This document shows positions 50,101-57,114 of a stretch of DNA of 64,000 nt, piece after piece (position 1 is the first letter of the stretch; every line of letters starts with the position of its first letter). A model generated the notes under the pieces. That model saw only the letters and a program-made list of their open reading frames with translations, ran no database searches and was not told the origin of the DNA. The stretch is from HK1 sp965215295 (lineage in GTDB: Bacteria; Pseudomonadota; Gammaproteobacteria; HK1). The position numbers were made by a program, and so were the translations under genes. Location: contig OZ244045.1 in the NCBI GenBank assembly GCA_965215295.1, positions 3,720,001 through 3,784,000 on the forward strand, in the 5' to 3' direction.

Positions 50101-50181
50101 CCCGAGCGGCAGATCGAGATCGATGCCCTTGAGGTTGTTCTGGCGGGCGCCGCGGATGCGGATGGCGGGGCGGCCGGTCAT
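44065..50181 (-). CDS. uvrA: Double-length UvrA (tandem UvrA-UvrA) excinuclease subunit
   Basis: About 2,038 residues, roughly twice a normal UvrA. UvrA scans DNA for bulky lesions and loads UvrB. Four Walker A motifs GVSGSGKS(S/T) are near residues 32, 735, 1170 and 1704, and four signatures LSGGE(V/A)QR near 561, 1010, 1548 and 1895. Each half has zinc-module cysteines (CAGCDIEY with CETCRGFG in half 1; CPGCGRSF with CPSCYGTG in half 2) and DEPSIGLH or DEPTIGLH Walker B segments. So both halves look complete. The halves meet near 1,090-1,145 in an Ala/Pro/Arg linker. Half 1 also has two low-complexity inserts (near 205-275 and a Gly-rich one near 870-965). MTGRPAIRIRGARQNNLKG at 50181 is the natural start. 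One long chain may replace the usual UvrA dimer. Confidence 0.92.
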   Translation of the reverse strand: MTGRPAIRIRGARQNNLKGIDLDLPLGELHVVTGVSGSGKSSLAFDTVYSEGQRRYVETFSSYARQFLDRMDKPRFDEAGGIDGIPPSIAIDQTNPVRTSRSTVGTMTELNDHLKLLFARAAVLHCRGCGAPVRRDTPQSIMRAILDAGLDRIMITFDVPLSPGTSPTGIVELLASQGYTRVHREHADRIEVIADRLRLRPDDGPSARPDGKARDRPSGRDGRTRNARTPDGRARDAREPLGRVPPDDAGNGPGEPPASPAGRDAGIDPDRRARAVEAIENALKAGRGRLTLYRLDARRRARSPRRFSTTLHCAGCDIEYREPVPSMFSFNSPLGACETCRGFGRTMGIDYGLVVPDESKTLREGAIRPWLSKGHRQCHRDLVRYARRQGVALDAPWRELDDATREWVLEGEADFDEDGWYGVRRFFDWLETRSYRMHVRVLLSRYRSYRECPACRGARLEPEALLWRIGGRADARKALAGEAAHRPPDATLDAAAFSKQPGLCIHDVMRLPLDRCRKLFDGLRLRAPLDDATELLLAEIRSRLGYLVEVGLGYLTLDRQSRTLSGGEVQRINLTTALGTSLVNTLFVLDEPSIGLHARDIARIVSVLHKLRAAGNTLLVVEHDPQVMLAADRIVDMGPGPGERGGEIVFRGTPRALLRSRRSLTAAWLRGERRIEARAPAPITARRADRAAEPIGLRTPAPAASERIGVRGARAHNLAGVDVDLPLRRFVCVTGVSGSGKSTLAVDVLYRAVCKRLGRAVDAPGEHRAIDGLDALDDVVLVDQSPIGKTTRSNPASYIGALDAIRKRFAAEPVAIERGYTAGTFSFNSGNGRCPACGGNGFEHVEMQFLSDVYLRCPDCDGRRYRNEVLDVKIRPPDRAGADAGETGNGSIGRERPGRTGKRKGTASAKANRRATGGGAGGGIEGSAATGTRNAKGGSTGGGPGRGSGGERPTGGVTGAPRSIAEVLEMTVDDALVFFAGSADVVRPLAPLAEVGLGYLRLGQPVPALSGGEAQRLKLARHLAARGAGHCLFIFDEPTTGLHLQDVSRLLAAFDALLAAGHSVLVVEHHLDVIAAADWVVDLGPEGGSGGGRVVATGRPGAIARRRRSHTGAALRAYFAEREQGAAPATAAPARTPPARTGAIGIRNAREHNLRGADIDIPRDRLTVITGVSGSGKSTVAFDILFAEGQRRYLESLNAYARQFVQPAARPDVDAIFGIPPSVAIEQRTSRGGYKSTVGTTTEVHHFLRLLFVRLGTRYCPDCDIAIEPQTLDAIVDRVLKRHRGREVEVHAPLVVARKGYYTELARWAAKHGHATLRVDGEPLPTDAWPRLDRYREHDIDLPVGSVTARAAREPALRAMIERALGHGGGRVRVAERDADEHGRRRDGGRSTGPSADRRGETLYSTARACPGCGRSFDELDPRLFSYNSRHGWCPSCYGTGLELRGFDETETGEEVHRAAREDEPHRECRACAGQRLRPEALAVRYRSHGIADLSALDVETVRKTLARIRPRGREAAIARDVLAELGARLDFLCRLGLGYLRLDRAAPTLSGGEAQRIRLAAQLGSNLRGVCYILDEPTIGLHARDNAMLLDTLRALRAKGNTVVVVEHDEETIRSAEHIIDLGPGAGVNGGRVVAHGPLARILASRESPTGRHLSSPLAHPLPGVRSPERSKAPERRLSIRGADLNNLRGIDVDLPLERLVCVTGVSGSGKSSLVRGVLLANLAAALRARRRRRPKWTGCREILGFETVKRVLEVDQAPIGKTPRSCPATYVGIWDHVRRLFAGATESRIRGYGPSRFSFNVAGGRCDACEGQGVQRIEMSFLPDVRVPCDACRGCRFTPETLEIRYLGMSIAEVLGASVDEALPRFEAHPRVHRTLALLRDVGLGYLTLGQSSPTLSGGEAQRIKLVTELAKVDASGARQAAGQALYVLDEPTIGLHMADVEKLVRVLHRLVDAGNTVVVIEHNLDVVAEADTVIDLGPEGGAGGGRVVASGTPGKVAGARGSHTARALARFLAGRSRGRGDGRQAGGGGASVRSR

Positions 50182-50395
50182 GTCCGCGTGCTCCCGCGGC
50201 GGCGGGGCGGCCGGCGGAAAGCGCGGCTGCGCGGTCGCGCGGCCGTCGTGACTCCGGCGCGGTGCGTCCGCGCCCGGTCGGGAGTCGTCCGCCACCGGCC
50301 GCGAGCCGCCGGTGCGCGGGTTCTCGAAGCACGCCTCGACCCGGCTGCGAGGACAGCACCGTCAGCTCCGCATTTTCGCAGCGGTTTCGCGCGCA

Positions 50396-51364
50396 CTAGA
50401 AGAGGTCCACGGCGATGGGGCAGTGGTCGGAGGGCAGGCCGCGGCGCGGGTCGGCGTCCGCGTCGGTCCACACGATCTGCCGGAACGACGCGGGGTCCGC
50501 CCGCTTCCAGGCGCGCGCGCCGAACACGAAGAAGTCGATCGGATAGCGGTGGTGGCGCGACGTTCCCCGCCAGCAGGCGGGGTCGCGGCCCGCCGACAGC
50601 CGGTGGAGCGCGAGCCCCGGCGGGTCGCCGTCGTCGATGGCGCTCCACAGGTGGTCGCGCTGCCCGTGGCGGTCGATCTCCCGGTTGAAGTCGCCCAGCA
50701 CCACGAACGGCACGCCCTCGCGCCAGCGCGCGTCGATCCAGGCTTCAAGAGGCTCGAGCTGCCGCGCGAGCGTCCGGCAGGGCCGGCTGCGCGGCTCCCT
50801 GAGGCTCCGGTTGAAGCACTTCGACTTGAGATGGACGTTGAGCAGCCGAAGCGTCCGCCCGTCCAGCGAGACCGCCAGATCGACGCCCCAGCGGAGCTGG
50901 TAGCGGGCGCCGGAGCCGAGTCCGAGCGTCTCGTGGTCGCGCTTCACCACGTGGTCGAACCTGCCCTTGCGCACCGCGAATCCGTTGTAGATGTCGTCAT
51001 AGCGCGAGTCGTAGCGGCCGGAGAAGTGGAGCGAGTAGTCGCGGGGCGGGAAGACGCGGGCCGCGGCGTGCGGTCCGTTGACCTCCTGGAAGGCGATCAC
51101 GTCCGCGTCGAGGATGCGGGCGTAGCGGGCAAGGGTCTCGTAGTCGGCGTCGCTCCGGGCCGCCGCGCCCCGCCACAACGCGCCGCCGGTCCGCCAGTGC
51201 AGCCGGTTGAGGTTCCAGCTCGCGAGCCGGATCCATTCGGCCGAGGCGGGGGATCCGCCGGCCGCCGGCCGGTGCGCCTCCCCGGAGCCCATGCAGCCAC
51301 CGAGTCCCAGACACACCGAAAGGAGCGCGGGGACGATCGTTCTCCGCCCGGGGTTCCGGGGCAT
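50396..51364 (-). CDS. Lipoprotein of the endonuclease/exonuclease/phosphatase family
   Basis: The protein has 322 residues. The start at 51364 follows AAAGGA. The N-terminus is a lipoprotein signal (ALLSVCLGLGGC, then MGSG), so it should be anchored in the outer membrane or exposed in the periplasm. The catalytic domain shows IRLASWNLNRL, the metal-binding FQEVN, NVHLKSKC, LGDFNREID and the terminal SDHCPIAVDLF, all typical of the EEP fold (DNase I-like or phosphodiesterase). The substrate could be nucleic acid, a sugar phosphate or a phospholipid; sequence alone does not decide. It lies 214 bp upstream of uvrA on the same strand, but as a secreted protein it is unlikely to share its repair role. 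Confidence 0.8.
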   Translation of the reverse strand: MPRNPGRRTIVPALLSVCLGLGGCMGSGEAHRPAAGGSPASAEWIRLASWNLNRLHWRTGGALWRGAAARSDADYETLARYARILDADVIAFQEVNGPHAAARVFPPRDYSLHFSGRYDSRYDDIYNGFAVRKGRFDHVVKRDHETLGLGSGARYQLRWGVDLAVSLDGRTLRLLNVHLKSKCFNRSLREPRSRPCRTLARQLEPLEAWIDARWREGVPFVVLGDFNREIDRHGQRDHLWSAIDDGDPPGLALHRLSAGRDPACWRGTSRHHRYPIDFFVFGARAWKRADPASFRQIVWTDADADPRRGLPSDHCPIAVDLF

Positions 51365-51544
51365 GATTCCTTTCAATCGACTCCTCCGCTCCTTCGCCCC
51401 TCCGCTCAATCCGCTCCTCCTCTCAATCCGCCGCTCCCGGCGGACATTCACCCCTTCGCCGCTCGGGCCTCGACATCGATGGGCACGTCAGGCCACGCGA
51501 GGTCGTCGATGACGAGCGGAATCGAGGCGGGGCCTTCGGCACGC

Positions 51545-52492
51545 TCACGGCGTGACCGGGTTCAGCAGCGGCTCGCCGGCGCGCCAGCGATCGAGGTTGT
51601 CCGCGAAGAGCGCCGCGAACCGGCGGGGCCAGCCGTGGACGTTGTCCGATGCGTGCGGGGTGATCAGCACGTTGGGCATGGTCCACAGCGGGCTCTCGGC
51701 GGGCAGCGGTTCGGTCTCGAACACGTCGAGGTACGCGCCCCCGAGGTGGCCGGAGCGCAACGCCTCGATCAATGCCCCTTCATCGACGACCGGCCCGCGC
51801 GAGGTGTTGATGAGACAGGCGCCGGGCTTCATCGCCGCGAGCCGCTCGCGCGAGAGCAGCCCGCGGGTCGCGGCGTTCAGCCGCACGTGCAGGGACACGA
51901 AGTCCGCCGCCGGCAGCAGCGTGTCGAGCGCGTCCGGCCCGTGCATCTCGTCGGCCGCGGGATGCGGGGCCGGCGTCCCGCGGATGGCCAGGACCCGCAT
52001 CCCGAGCGCCTTCGCGTTGCGGGCGACGCACTCTCCGATGCGGCCGAACCCGGCCACCAGCAGCGTCCGGCCCCGGAGCGGGGTGAACGGCGCCGGCTTC
52101 CAGCGGCGCGCGCGCTGCTGTGCGGCGTAGTTCAGGAGCCCGCAGCCGAGCGCGAGCATCGCCCCGGTGACGGTCTCGGCGAGATACGGGGCGAGCACGC
52201 CGGCGCCGTTGGTCACGGTGATCCGTTCGGTGTCCCAGGGGGCGAGGTGTTCGAACCCCGAGCCGCCAATCTGGATCCAGCGCACCGAGGGATGCGCGGG
52301 GATCGGCGCGTGCGCGGGGCCCGGGAACCCGGGGTGCTTGATCGAGAAGACGGCCTCGGGGTCGTGCCGCGCGAGCGCCCGGAGGATCCCGGGCGCCGTC
52401 GTCGCGTACACGAACGCCTCCGCGGGGAACCGCGCGGCGAGCAGGTCCCGGAAATCATCCGGCCGGTCGTGCGCGATGAGCACTGGGGGCAT
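51545..52492 (-). CDS. D-2-hydroxyacid dehydrogenase (glyoxylate/hydroxypyruvate reductase-like)
   Basis: The protein has 315 residues when started at MPPVLIAHDRPDDF (52492). The NAD(P)-binding fingerprint is VAGFGRIGECVA. The family's catalytic region is present: INTSRGPVVDEGAL with the substrate-binding Arg, the acidic FETEPLP and the His of ITPHASDN. It reduces a 2-oxo acid such as glyoxylate or hydroxypyruvate with NAD(P)H, or runs in reverse. The neighbouring hydroxypyruvate isomerase gene supports the hydroxypyruvate/glyoxylate link, which I infer from context. A longer start at 52531 (MARGCPCRTW) is possible but unlike the family. Confidence 0.82.
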   Translation of the reverse strand: MPPVLIAHDRPDDFRDLLAARFPAEAFVYATTAPGILRALARHDPEAVFSIKHPGFPGPAHAPIPAHPSVRWIQIGGSGFEHLAPWDTERITVTNGAGVLAPYLAETVTGAMLALGCGLLNYAAQQRARRWKPAPFTPLRGRTLLVAGFGRIGECVARNAKALGMRVLAIRGTPAPHPAADEMHGPDALDTLLPAADFVSLHVRLNAATRGLLSRERLAAMKPGACLINTSRGPVVDEGALIEALRSGHLGGAYLDVFETEPLPAESPLWTMPNVLITPHASDNVHGWPRRFAALFADNLDRWRAGEPLLNPVTP

Positions 52493-52620
52493 GGCACCGT
52501 TCCACGTGCGGCACGGGCACCCTCTTGCCATACCGGCGGTCTCGAAGGCAACCCGAAGTTGCTCGGCGCGCTGTCGATTGCCTTGTTGACGTTGCTCGGT
52601 ACGGCTGATTCGATAAGGAA

Positions 52621-52926
52621 ATGAACCCGAAAATATCAATATCGAAACCCGCGCTTGCGGCCTTCTGCCGGCAACATGGCATACGACGACTCGCCGTCTT
52701 CGGCTCCGCCCTGCGTGAAGACTTCGGACCGGATAGCGATATGGACCTGCTCGTCGAATTCGAGCTGGATCGTATCCCCGGTCTGCTTGGGATTGTCGGC
52801 ATGGAAATGGAATTGTCCGAACTGTTCTCGGGACGCAAGGTCGATATCCGAACTCCTGAAGATCTGAGCCGGTATTTTCGGCAGGATGTTCTGGACGCGG
52901 CGGAAGTACTGTATGACCGGACATGA
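52621..52926 (+). CDS. MNT-type nucleotidyltransferase, orphan antitoxin
   Basis: A 101-residue minimal nucleotidyltransferase. The motif GSALREDFGPDSDMDLLVEF at residues 28-47 is the GSxxx...SDxDL catalytic signature of MntA/MNT antitoxins, which AMPylate and silence HEPN RNase toxins. Other parts are typical too (IRRLAVFGSA, GRKVDIRTPEDLSRYFR and VLDAAEVLYDRT). Base composition is clearly lower in GC than the flanking enzymes, suggesting transfer. The next start codon, ATG at 52913, overlaps the end of this gene and begins like a HEPN partner but breaks off after about 13 codons. So the antitoxin survives without its toxin here. Confidence 0.8.
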   Translation: MNPKISISKPALAAFCRQHGIRRLAVFGSALREDFGPDSDMDLLVEFELDRIPGLLGIVGMEMELSELFSGRKVDIRTPEDLSRYFRQDVLDAAEVLYDRT

Positions 52927-52951
52927 CGCAATCCGTTTGCGTCATGTGATT
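52913..52951 (+). pseudogene. HEPN toxin stub (first ~13 codons)
   Basis: From the ATG at 52913, which overlaps the MNT stop, the frame reads MTGHDAIRLRHVI. HEPN (DUF86) partners of MNT proteins commonly start in this way (HDxxRLRHML...). Then the frame continues into unrelated GC-rich sequence upstream of hydroxypyruvate isomerase, with no HEPN helices or RxxxxxH motif. The bulk of the toxin gene appears to have been deleted. This is inferred from a short match. Confidence 0.5.
52921..52947. other. 11-bp perfect inverted repeat
   Basis: ACATGACGCAA and TTGCGTCATGT are separated by 5 bases and span the end of the MNT gene and the HEPN stub. It could act as a terminator or be the deletion breakpoint. 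There is no U-run. Confidence 0.5.
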
Positions 52952-52985
52952 CGGGTGGGCGGCACTCGGGTATCCTCGCCCCGTC

Positions 52986-53801
52986 ATGCCTCGACTCGCC
53001 GCCAATCTGAGCTACCTCTTCACCGAACGTCCGTTCCTCGATCGGTTCGAGGCGGCGGCCCGCTGCGGCTTCCGGGCCATCGAGCACCAGTTCCCGTACA
53101 CCGAGGCGTCGGAGTCCGCGATCCGGGATCGGCTCCGGGCGCATGACCTGCGGGCGGTGCTGTTCAACCTGCCGCCCGGCGAGGAAGGGGAGCGCGGGCT
53201 CGGCGGCCTGCCGGGACGCGAAGCGGAGTTCCGGGAGGGACTGGACCTGGCGCTTCGCTACTGCCGGGCGACCGGCTGTCCCGGGCTGCACGCGATGTGG
53301 GGGGTCCCCGACGCGGACACGAGCCTCGAGGAGAGCCGGGCCGTCTTCGTCGCGAACCTGCGCGAGGCGGCGCCCCGCGCGGCCGCGGCCGGCGTCACCC
53401 TGCTGGTGGAGGCGCTCAATCCCCGCGACAACCCCGGCTATCCGCTCAACCGCCAGGCCGATGCCCATGCGCTCGCGGCCGAGGTCGGCGCCGCGAACGT
53501 CAAGGTGCAGCTCGATCTCTACCACTGCCAGATCGTGGAAGGAGACGTGGCGACGAAGCTCCGGCAATGGGTGGGCGGCCCGGCCAGCCGCGTCGGACAC
53601 ATCCAGATCGCGGGTCCGCCCGACCGGATCGAGCCCGATGCCGGCGAGCTCGACTACGCGTGGCTGCTCCCCCGCATCGACGAGCTGGGGTACACGGGAT
53701 GGGTCGGCTGCGAGTACCGGCCGGCAGCGAGTACCGAGGCCGGTCTCGGCTGGGCGCGCCCCTGGGGGGTCCGGCCGCCTCCGGAGGCCGGATCGGAGTG
53801 A
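52986..53801 (+). CDS. hyi: Hydroxypyruvate isomerase family protein (TIM barrel)
   Basis: The 271-residue chain starts MPRLAANLSYLFTERPFLDR, the standard opening of the Hyi family, with FRAIEHQFPY, a metal-ligand Glu in LLVEALNPRD, the Asp/His pair in VQLDLYHCQIVEGD, and HIQIAGPPDR. Hydroxypyruvate isomerase interconverts hydroxypyruvate and tartronate semialdehyde; related OtnI acts on 2-oxo-tetronates, which I cannot exclude. The last ~20 residues (WGVRPPPEAGSE) run beyond the family core into the start of an 82-bp repeat. It faces the FAD enzyme gene. Confidence 0.87.
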   Translation: MPRLAANLSYLFTERPFLDRFEAAARCGFRAIEHQFPYTEASESAIRDRLRAHDLRAVLFNLPPGEEGERGLGGLPGREAEFREGLDLALRYCRATGCPGLHAMWGVPDADTSLEESRAVFVANLREAAPRAAAAGVTLLVEALNPRDNPGYPLNRQADAHALAAEVGAANVKVQLDLYHCQIVEGDVATKLRQWVGGPASRVGHIQIAGPPDRIEPDAGELDYAWLLPRIDELGYTGWVGCEYRPAASTEAGLGWARPWGVRPPPEAGSE

Positions 53802-53970
53802 CGGGCTTCCCCATGGCGCGCTCAGAGCTGGCCTCACCTCTCGGACGCGGATCGACCGGCATTGAGCTTCCCCATCGGAGTGATGGGCTTCCCCTTGGCG
53901 CGCTCGGAGCTGGCCTCACCTCTCGGACGCGGATCGACCGGCATCGAGCTTCCCCTTGGCGCGCTCAGAG
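53792..53970. repeat. 82-bp tandem repeat, two copies plus a partial third
   Basis: Copy 1 begins at 53792 and copy 2 at 53874 (atcggagtga, then cttcccc, ggcgcgctc, agctggcctcacctctcgga). A partial copy ends at the stop of the FAD enzyme gene. The repeat fills the space between the convergent hyi and FAD enzyme genes and overlaps both coding ends slightly. Confidence 0.85.
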
Positions 53971-55347
53971 CTGGCCGGCGTCGCCGGCGTTCGCGAAGGC
54001 GTCCAGATAGCCGGGGTCGTCGAAGCGGGCCGGATGGAACGCGCCGGCATACGCCGGCAGCGGGGTCCCGAGGATGTGGGCCGCGAGCAGCTCGCCGCCC
54101 GCGCACGCGCCCATGATCCCGAACCCGGACCAGGCGGCGTTCACGTAGGCGCCGGTGACGGGGAGGGGGCCGATGAGGGGGCGGTTCCCGGGAGTCTTGA
54201 CGTAGTAGCCGCCGTCCACCGTCATGCGGGGCAGGCGTGCGAAGTAGCGCTCCAGCGACGGCAGCATCCGCGACCACCCGCGTAGCGCGATCTCCGGCAG
54301 GCGTTCGTCGAACGGGACCGGGAACACCGGCTCCACCGTCTCGGTGTCGAAGGTCCACAGCATCATCAGCCAGTGCTCGCCGGGGGTCCCTTCGGGGCGG
54401 CCATGGAGCCCGGGCGGGAACGGTTCGACGAGCGGGCGGGTCTCTTCGTGGTCGGCGAGCACCGCCCGCTCGTCGTCGGACCACGGCAGCTCGACCGGGT
54501 CGGCCCAGACGAGCAGCGGCGCATCGCCCGGAACCGCCCGCTCCGCATCGCGGAAGACCACCTTCATGTGGCGTTCGCAGGCGACGGGAAGCTCGATTCC
54601 CAGCGTGCGGGCGAGCTCGGCAAGGTGCGGCCCCGGCGAGAGCACCAGCGTCCCGGCGTCGATGTCCACGCGCCCGCCGGGCTGCGCCACCGACACCGTG
54701 CGAATGCGCCCGCCGCGGGTGTCGATTCCGTCCACCCGTCCCCGAATCAGCTTCACGCCACGCTCGCGGGCGCGCTCCAGCATCCACATGCCGAGCTGCT
54801 GCGCGCTCAGCCACCCGCATCGGCGGGCGTGCAGCACCGCGACCACACCGGGATCGAGGTACGGGAACTCGGCGCGGACGAGGGCAGGGTCGGTGATCAG
54901 GTCCGCTCCGGAAGGAATTCCGTCGAAGCCGCAAGCGCGCGACCGGACGTAGCCGGGACTCGAACCGGAACCGTCGTGCACGCGAAACTCCCCGGCGCCG
55001 AGGGACTCCGCCTCGCTCGCCATCGCCCGGAACGCGTCGATGCGCGACGGCTCGGCGGTGGCGAGGAGATAGCCTCGGCGGTTGAGGCGAAGCCGCCCGC
55101 CGCTCTCGCGTTCGATCCGCTCCAGCAAGTCGATGCTGCGGTTCATCAGCGCGACCATCGCGTCGCCGGGTCCGGGCCACCAGTTGCGGTAGCACTCGGT
55201 CGACTTGTCGCTGGTCAGCGCCAGCGGATCGCCGGACTCGACGAGGACGACGCCGTCCGCACCTTCCCTCGCCGCGAGGTGGAACGCGGCCGAGATGCCG
55301 GCGATGCCGGCGCCGACGACGACGACTTCGGCCGTCGAGCGGCTCAC
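53965..55347 (-). CDS. FAD-dependent amino-acid oxidase-like enzyme (DAO family)
   Basis: About 460 residues. The N-terminal dinucleotide-binding motif is VVVVGAGIAGISAAFHLA, with the acidic end VLVESGD. The DAO-family C-terminal motif is GGYYVKTPGNRPLIGPLPV followed by VNAAWSGFGIMGACAGGELLA, close to sarcosine and dimethylglycine dehydrogenase/oxidase proteins. It probably oxidises an amino acid or N-methylated glycine with FAD. I prefer the GTG at 55347 since GGAG lies 8 nt upstream; an ATG at 55398 would add 17 residues. The setting beside gcvH/gcvP and hyi supports glycine-betaine or sarcosine breakdown, which is inference. Confidence 0.82.
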   Translation of the reverse strand: MSRSTAEVVVVGAGIAGISAAFHLAAREGADGVVLVESGDPLALTSDKSTECYRNWWPGPGDAMVALMNRSIDLLERIERESGGRLRLNRRGYLLATAEPSRIDAFRAMASEAESLGAGEFRVHDGSGSSPGYVRSRACGFDGIPSGADLITDPALVRAEFPYLDPGVVAVLHARRCGWLSAQQLGMWMLERARERGVKLIRGRVDGIDTRGGRIRTVSVAQPGGRVDIDAGTLVLSPGPHLAELARTLGIELPVACERHMKVVFRDAERAVPGDAPLLVWADPVELPWSDDERAVLADHEETRPLVEPFPPGLHGRPEGTPGEHWLMMLWTFDTETVEPVFPVPFDERLPEIALRGWSRMLPSLERYFARLPRMTVDGGYYVKTPGNRPLIGPLPVTGAYVNAAWSGFGIMGACAGGELLAAHILGTPLPAYAGAFHPARFDDPGYLDAFANAGDAGQL

Positions 55348-55731
55348 GCCGGATGCTCCACCCGGAGGTCCGTACGAGGACTTCCGGCGTCCGGCCATGC
55401 GGCCGCGACGCGCGGAGTCGCGGAGATGCCGTCGAGCCTCGGCGCGGCGAAGGCGGAGCTGTCGTCGAGCCTCGGCGCGGCGAAGGCGGATCTGTCGTCG
55501 GGCCCCGGCGCGGCGAAGGTGGAGCTGTCGTCGGGCCTCGGTGCGGCGAAAGTGGAGATGCCGTCGAGCCTCGGCGCGGCGAAGGTGGAGCTGTCGTCGA
55601 GCCTCGGCGCGGCGGAGCGCGCGGGCGTCGATGCCGGCGGTACGCGGGACTCCGGCGCACGTCGGAACCGCATTGGGTAAGATTCGACGGTCCCGATCAG
55701 CCTCCACGGTCGCCGCGAGAGAGCTCCCGCC
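55348..55731. other. Divergent intergenic region between the FAD enzyme and CBS genes
   Basis: This 384-bp stretch separates two divergent genes and must carry both promoters. Its centre is the 33-bp minisatellite at 55431-55615. I see no gene, although long frames run through it on both strands. Confidence 0.6.
55431..55615. repeat. 33-bp minisatellite, about 6 copies
   Basis: Units starting gtcgagcctcggcgcggcga recur at 55431, 55464, 55497, 55530, 55563 and 55596, with point changes. Thirty-three bp equals 11 codons, so all frames stay open across the array. It lies between divergent start sites. Confidence 0.85.
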
Positions 55732-57114
55732 ATGAAGTACGCCGAGACCATTCTCGATCTCATCGGAAACACCCCCCTCGTCAAGCTGCACCGGATGACC
55801 GATGCCCGCATGGCCACCGTGCTCGTCAAGCTCGAGAACTACAACCCCGCGGGCTCGGTCAAGGACCGGATGGCCTGGAACATGGTCCGCCGGGCGGAAG
55901 AGGCCGGCCTGCTCGGACCCGGCGCGACGCTCGTCGAGAGCACTTCGGGCAACACCGGCCTCGGTCTCGCGATGGCCGCGGCGGTGCGCGGATACCGCTG
56001 CGTCTGCACCATGCCGGACAAGATGAGCAAGGAGAAGATCGACATGCTCAAGGCATACGGCGCGGAGGTCATCATCACCCGCACCGATCTGCACCACGAC
56101 CACCCGGAGAGCTACGTCGAGGTCGCCAAGCGCATCGCGGCCGAGACCCCCGGCGGCTTCTACACCGATCAGTACTACAACATGCACAACCCCGAAGCCC
56201 ACTACCTGACCACCGGCCCGGAGATCTGGGAGCAGACCGATGGCCGCATCGATGCCCTCGTGGGCGGGATCGGCACCGGCGGCACGATCTCGGGGGCGGC
56301 GAAGTACCTCAAGGAGAAGGCGGCCGAGGCGGGCCGGACCCTGTTCGTGTCGTGCCCCGATCCCATCGGCAGCATGTACTACGATGCGTTCAACCAACGC
56401 GAGATCCGCAAGCCCGGCATCTACCGGGTCGAAGGGATCGGCCACGACTTCATGGTGGGGACCCTCGACTTCTCGGTCATCGACGAGGTTCTGGAGATCA
56501 CCGACAAGGACTCCTTCCTCACCGCCCGACAGCTCGCCCGGCGCGAGGGTATCTTCTCCGGGGGTTCCGCCGGCACCGCGGTCTACGGCGCGCTCGAGGT
56601 CGCACGCCGCCTCGGCCCCGGCAAGGTCGTCGTCGTGATCATCCCCGACTCCGGCGACCGCTACCTCAGCAAGTGCTACGACGACGAGTGGATGCGCGAC
56701 ATGGGATACCTCGGTCCCGAGCAGCGGCTCGGCACGGTGCGCGAGCTGCTGGAGTTCAAGCCCGGCCGGGTGGAGTTCGCGCGCCGGGACGAGACCATCG
56801 CGTCGGTCGCCAAGCGCATGGCGGACATGGGCATCTCGCAGATGCCGATCCGTTCGAGCGGCGCGAGCGACCCGATGATGATCATCCACGAGGTCGATCT
56901 GCTGCAGGGCATGGTGCGGGGCGAATGCACCGCCGACTGCGACGTCATGCGGGCGGCGAAGCCGATGCACGGCATGGTGGGGCTCGACGACTCGCTCGCG
57001 AAGGTGCAGGAGGTCTTCGACGACGAGAACGTCGCGATGGTGGTCGACGACGCGCACGTGGTCGGCGTCATCTCCAAGATCGACATGGTGGAGTTCCTCG
57101 CCGCGCGGAGCTGA
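55732..57114 (+). CDS. Cystathionine beta-synthase with C-terminal CBS domains
   Basis: A 460-residue PLP enzyme. The lysine that binds PLP is K44 in NPAGSVKDRMAWNM; STSGNTGLGLAM and GIGTGGTISGAAKYL bind the cofactor phosphate and substrate. Residues ~340-460 hold two CBS domains (DETIASVAKRMADMGISQMP and AKVQEVFDDENVAMVVDDAH), an arrangement found in cystathionine beta-synthase rather than in plain cysteine synthase. It joins serine and homocysteine to cystathionine in transsulfuration. Some bacterial homologues use O-acetylserine, so the exact substrate is not fixed. The start MKYAETILDLIGNTP is canonical. Its neighbours also handle serine and glycine. Confidence 0.87.
   Translation: MKYAETILDLIGNTPLVKLHRMTDARMATVLVKLENYNPAGSVKDRMAWNMVRRAEEAGLLGPGATLVESTSGNTGLGLAMAAAVRGYRCVCTMPDKMSKEKIDMLKAYGAEVIITRTDLHHDHPESYVEVAKRIAAETPGGFYTDQYYNMHNPEAHYLTTGPEIWEQTDGRIDALVGGIGTGGTISGAAKYLKEKAAEAGRTLFVSCPDPIGSMYYDAFNQREIRKPGIYRVEGIGHDFMVGTLDFSVIDEVLEITDKDSFLTARQLARREGIFSGGSAGTAVYGALEVARRLGPGKVVVVIIPDSGDRYLSKCYDDEWMRDMGYLGPEQRLGTVRELLEFKPGRVEFARRDETIASVAKRMADMGISQMPIRSSGASDPMMIIHEVDLLQGMVRGECTADCDVMRAAKPMHGMVGLDDSLAKVQEVFDDENVAMVVDDAHVVGVISKIDMVEFLAARS

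Noticed and set aside
55431..55615. CRISPR array
   Set aside because: The units are contiguous 33-bp tandem repeats with no unique spacers and no cas genes nearby.
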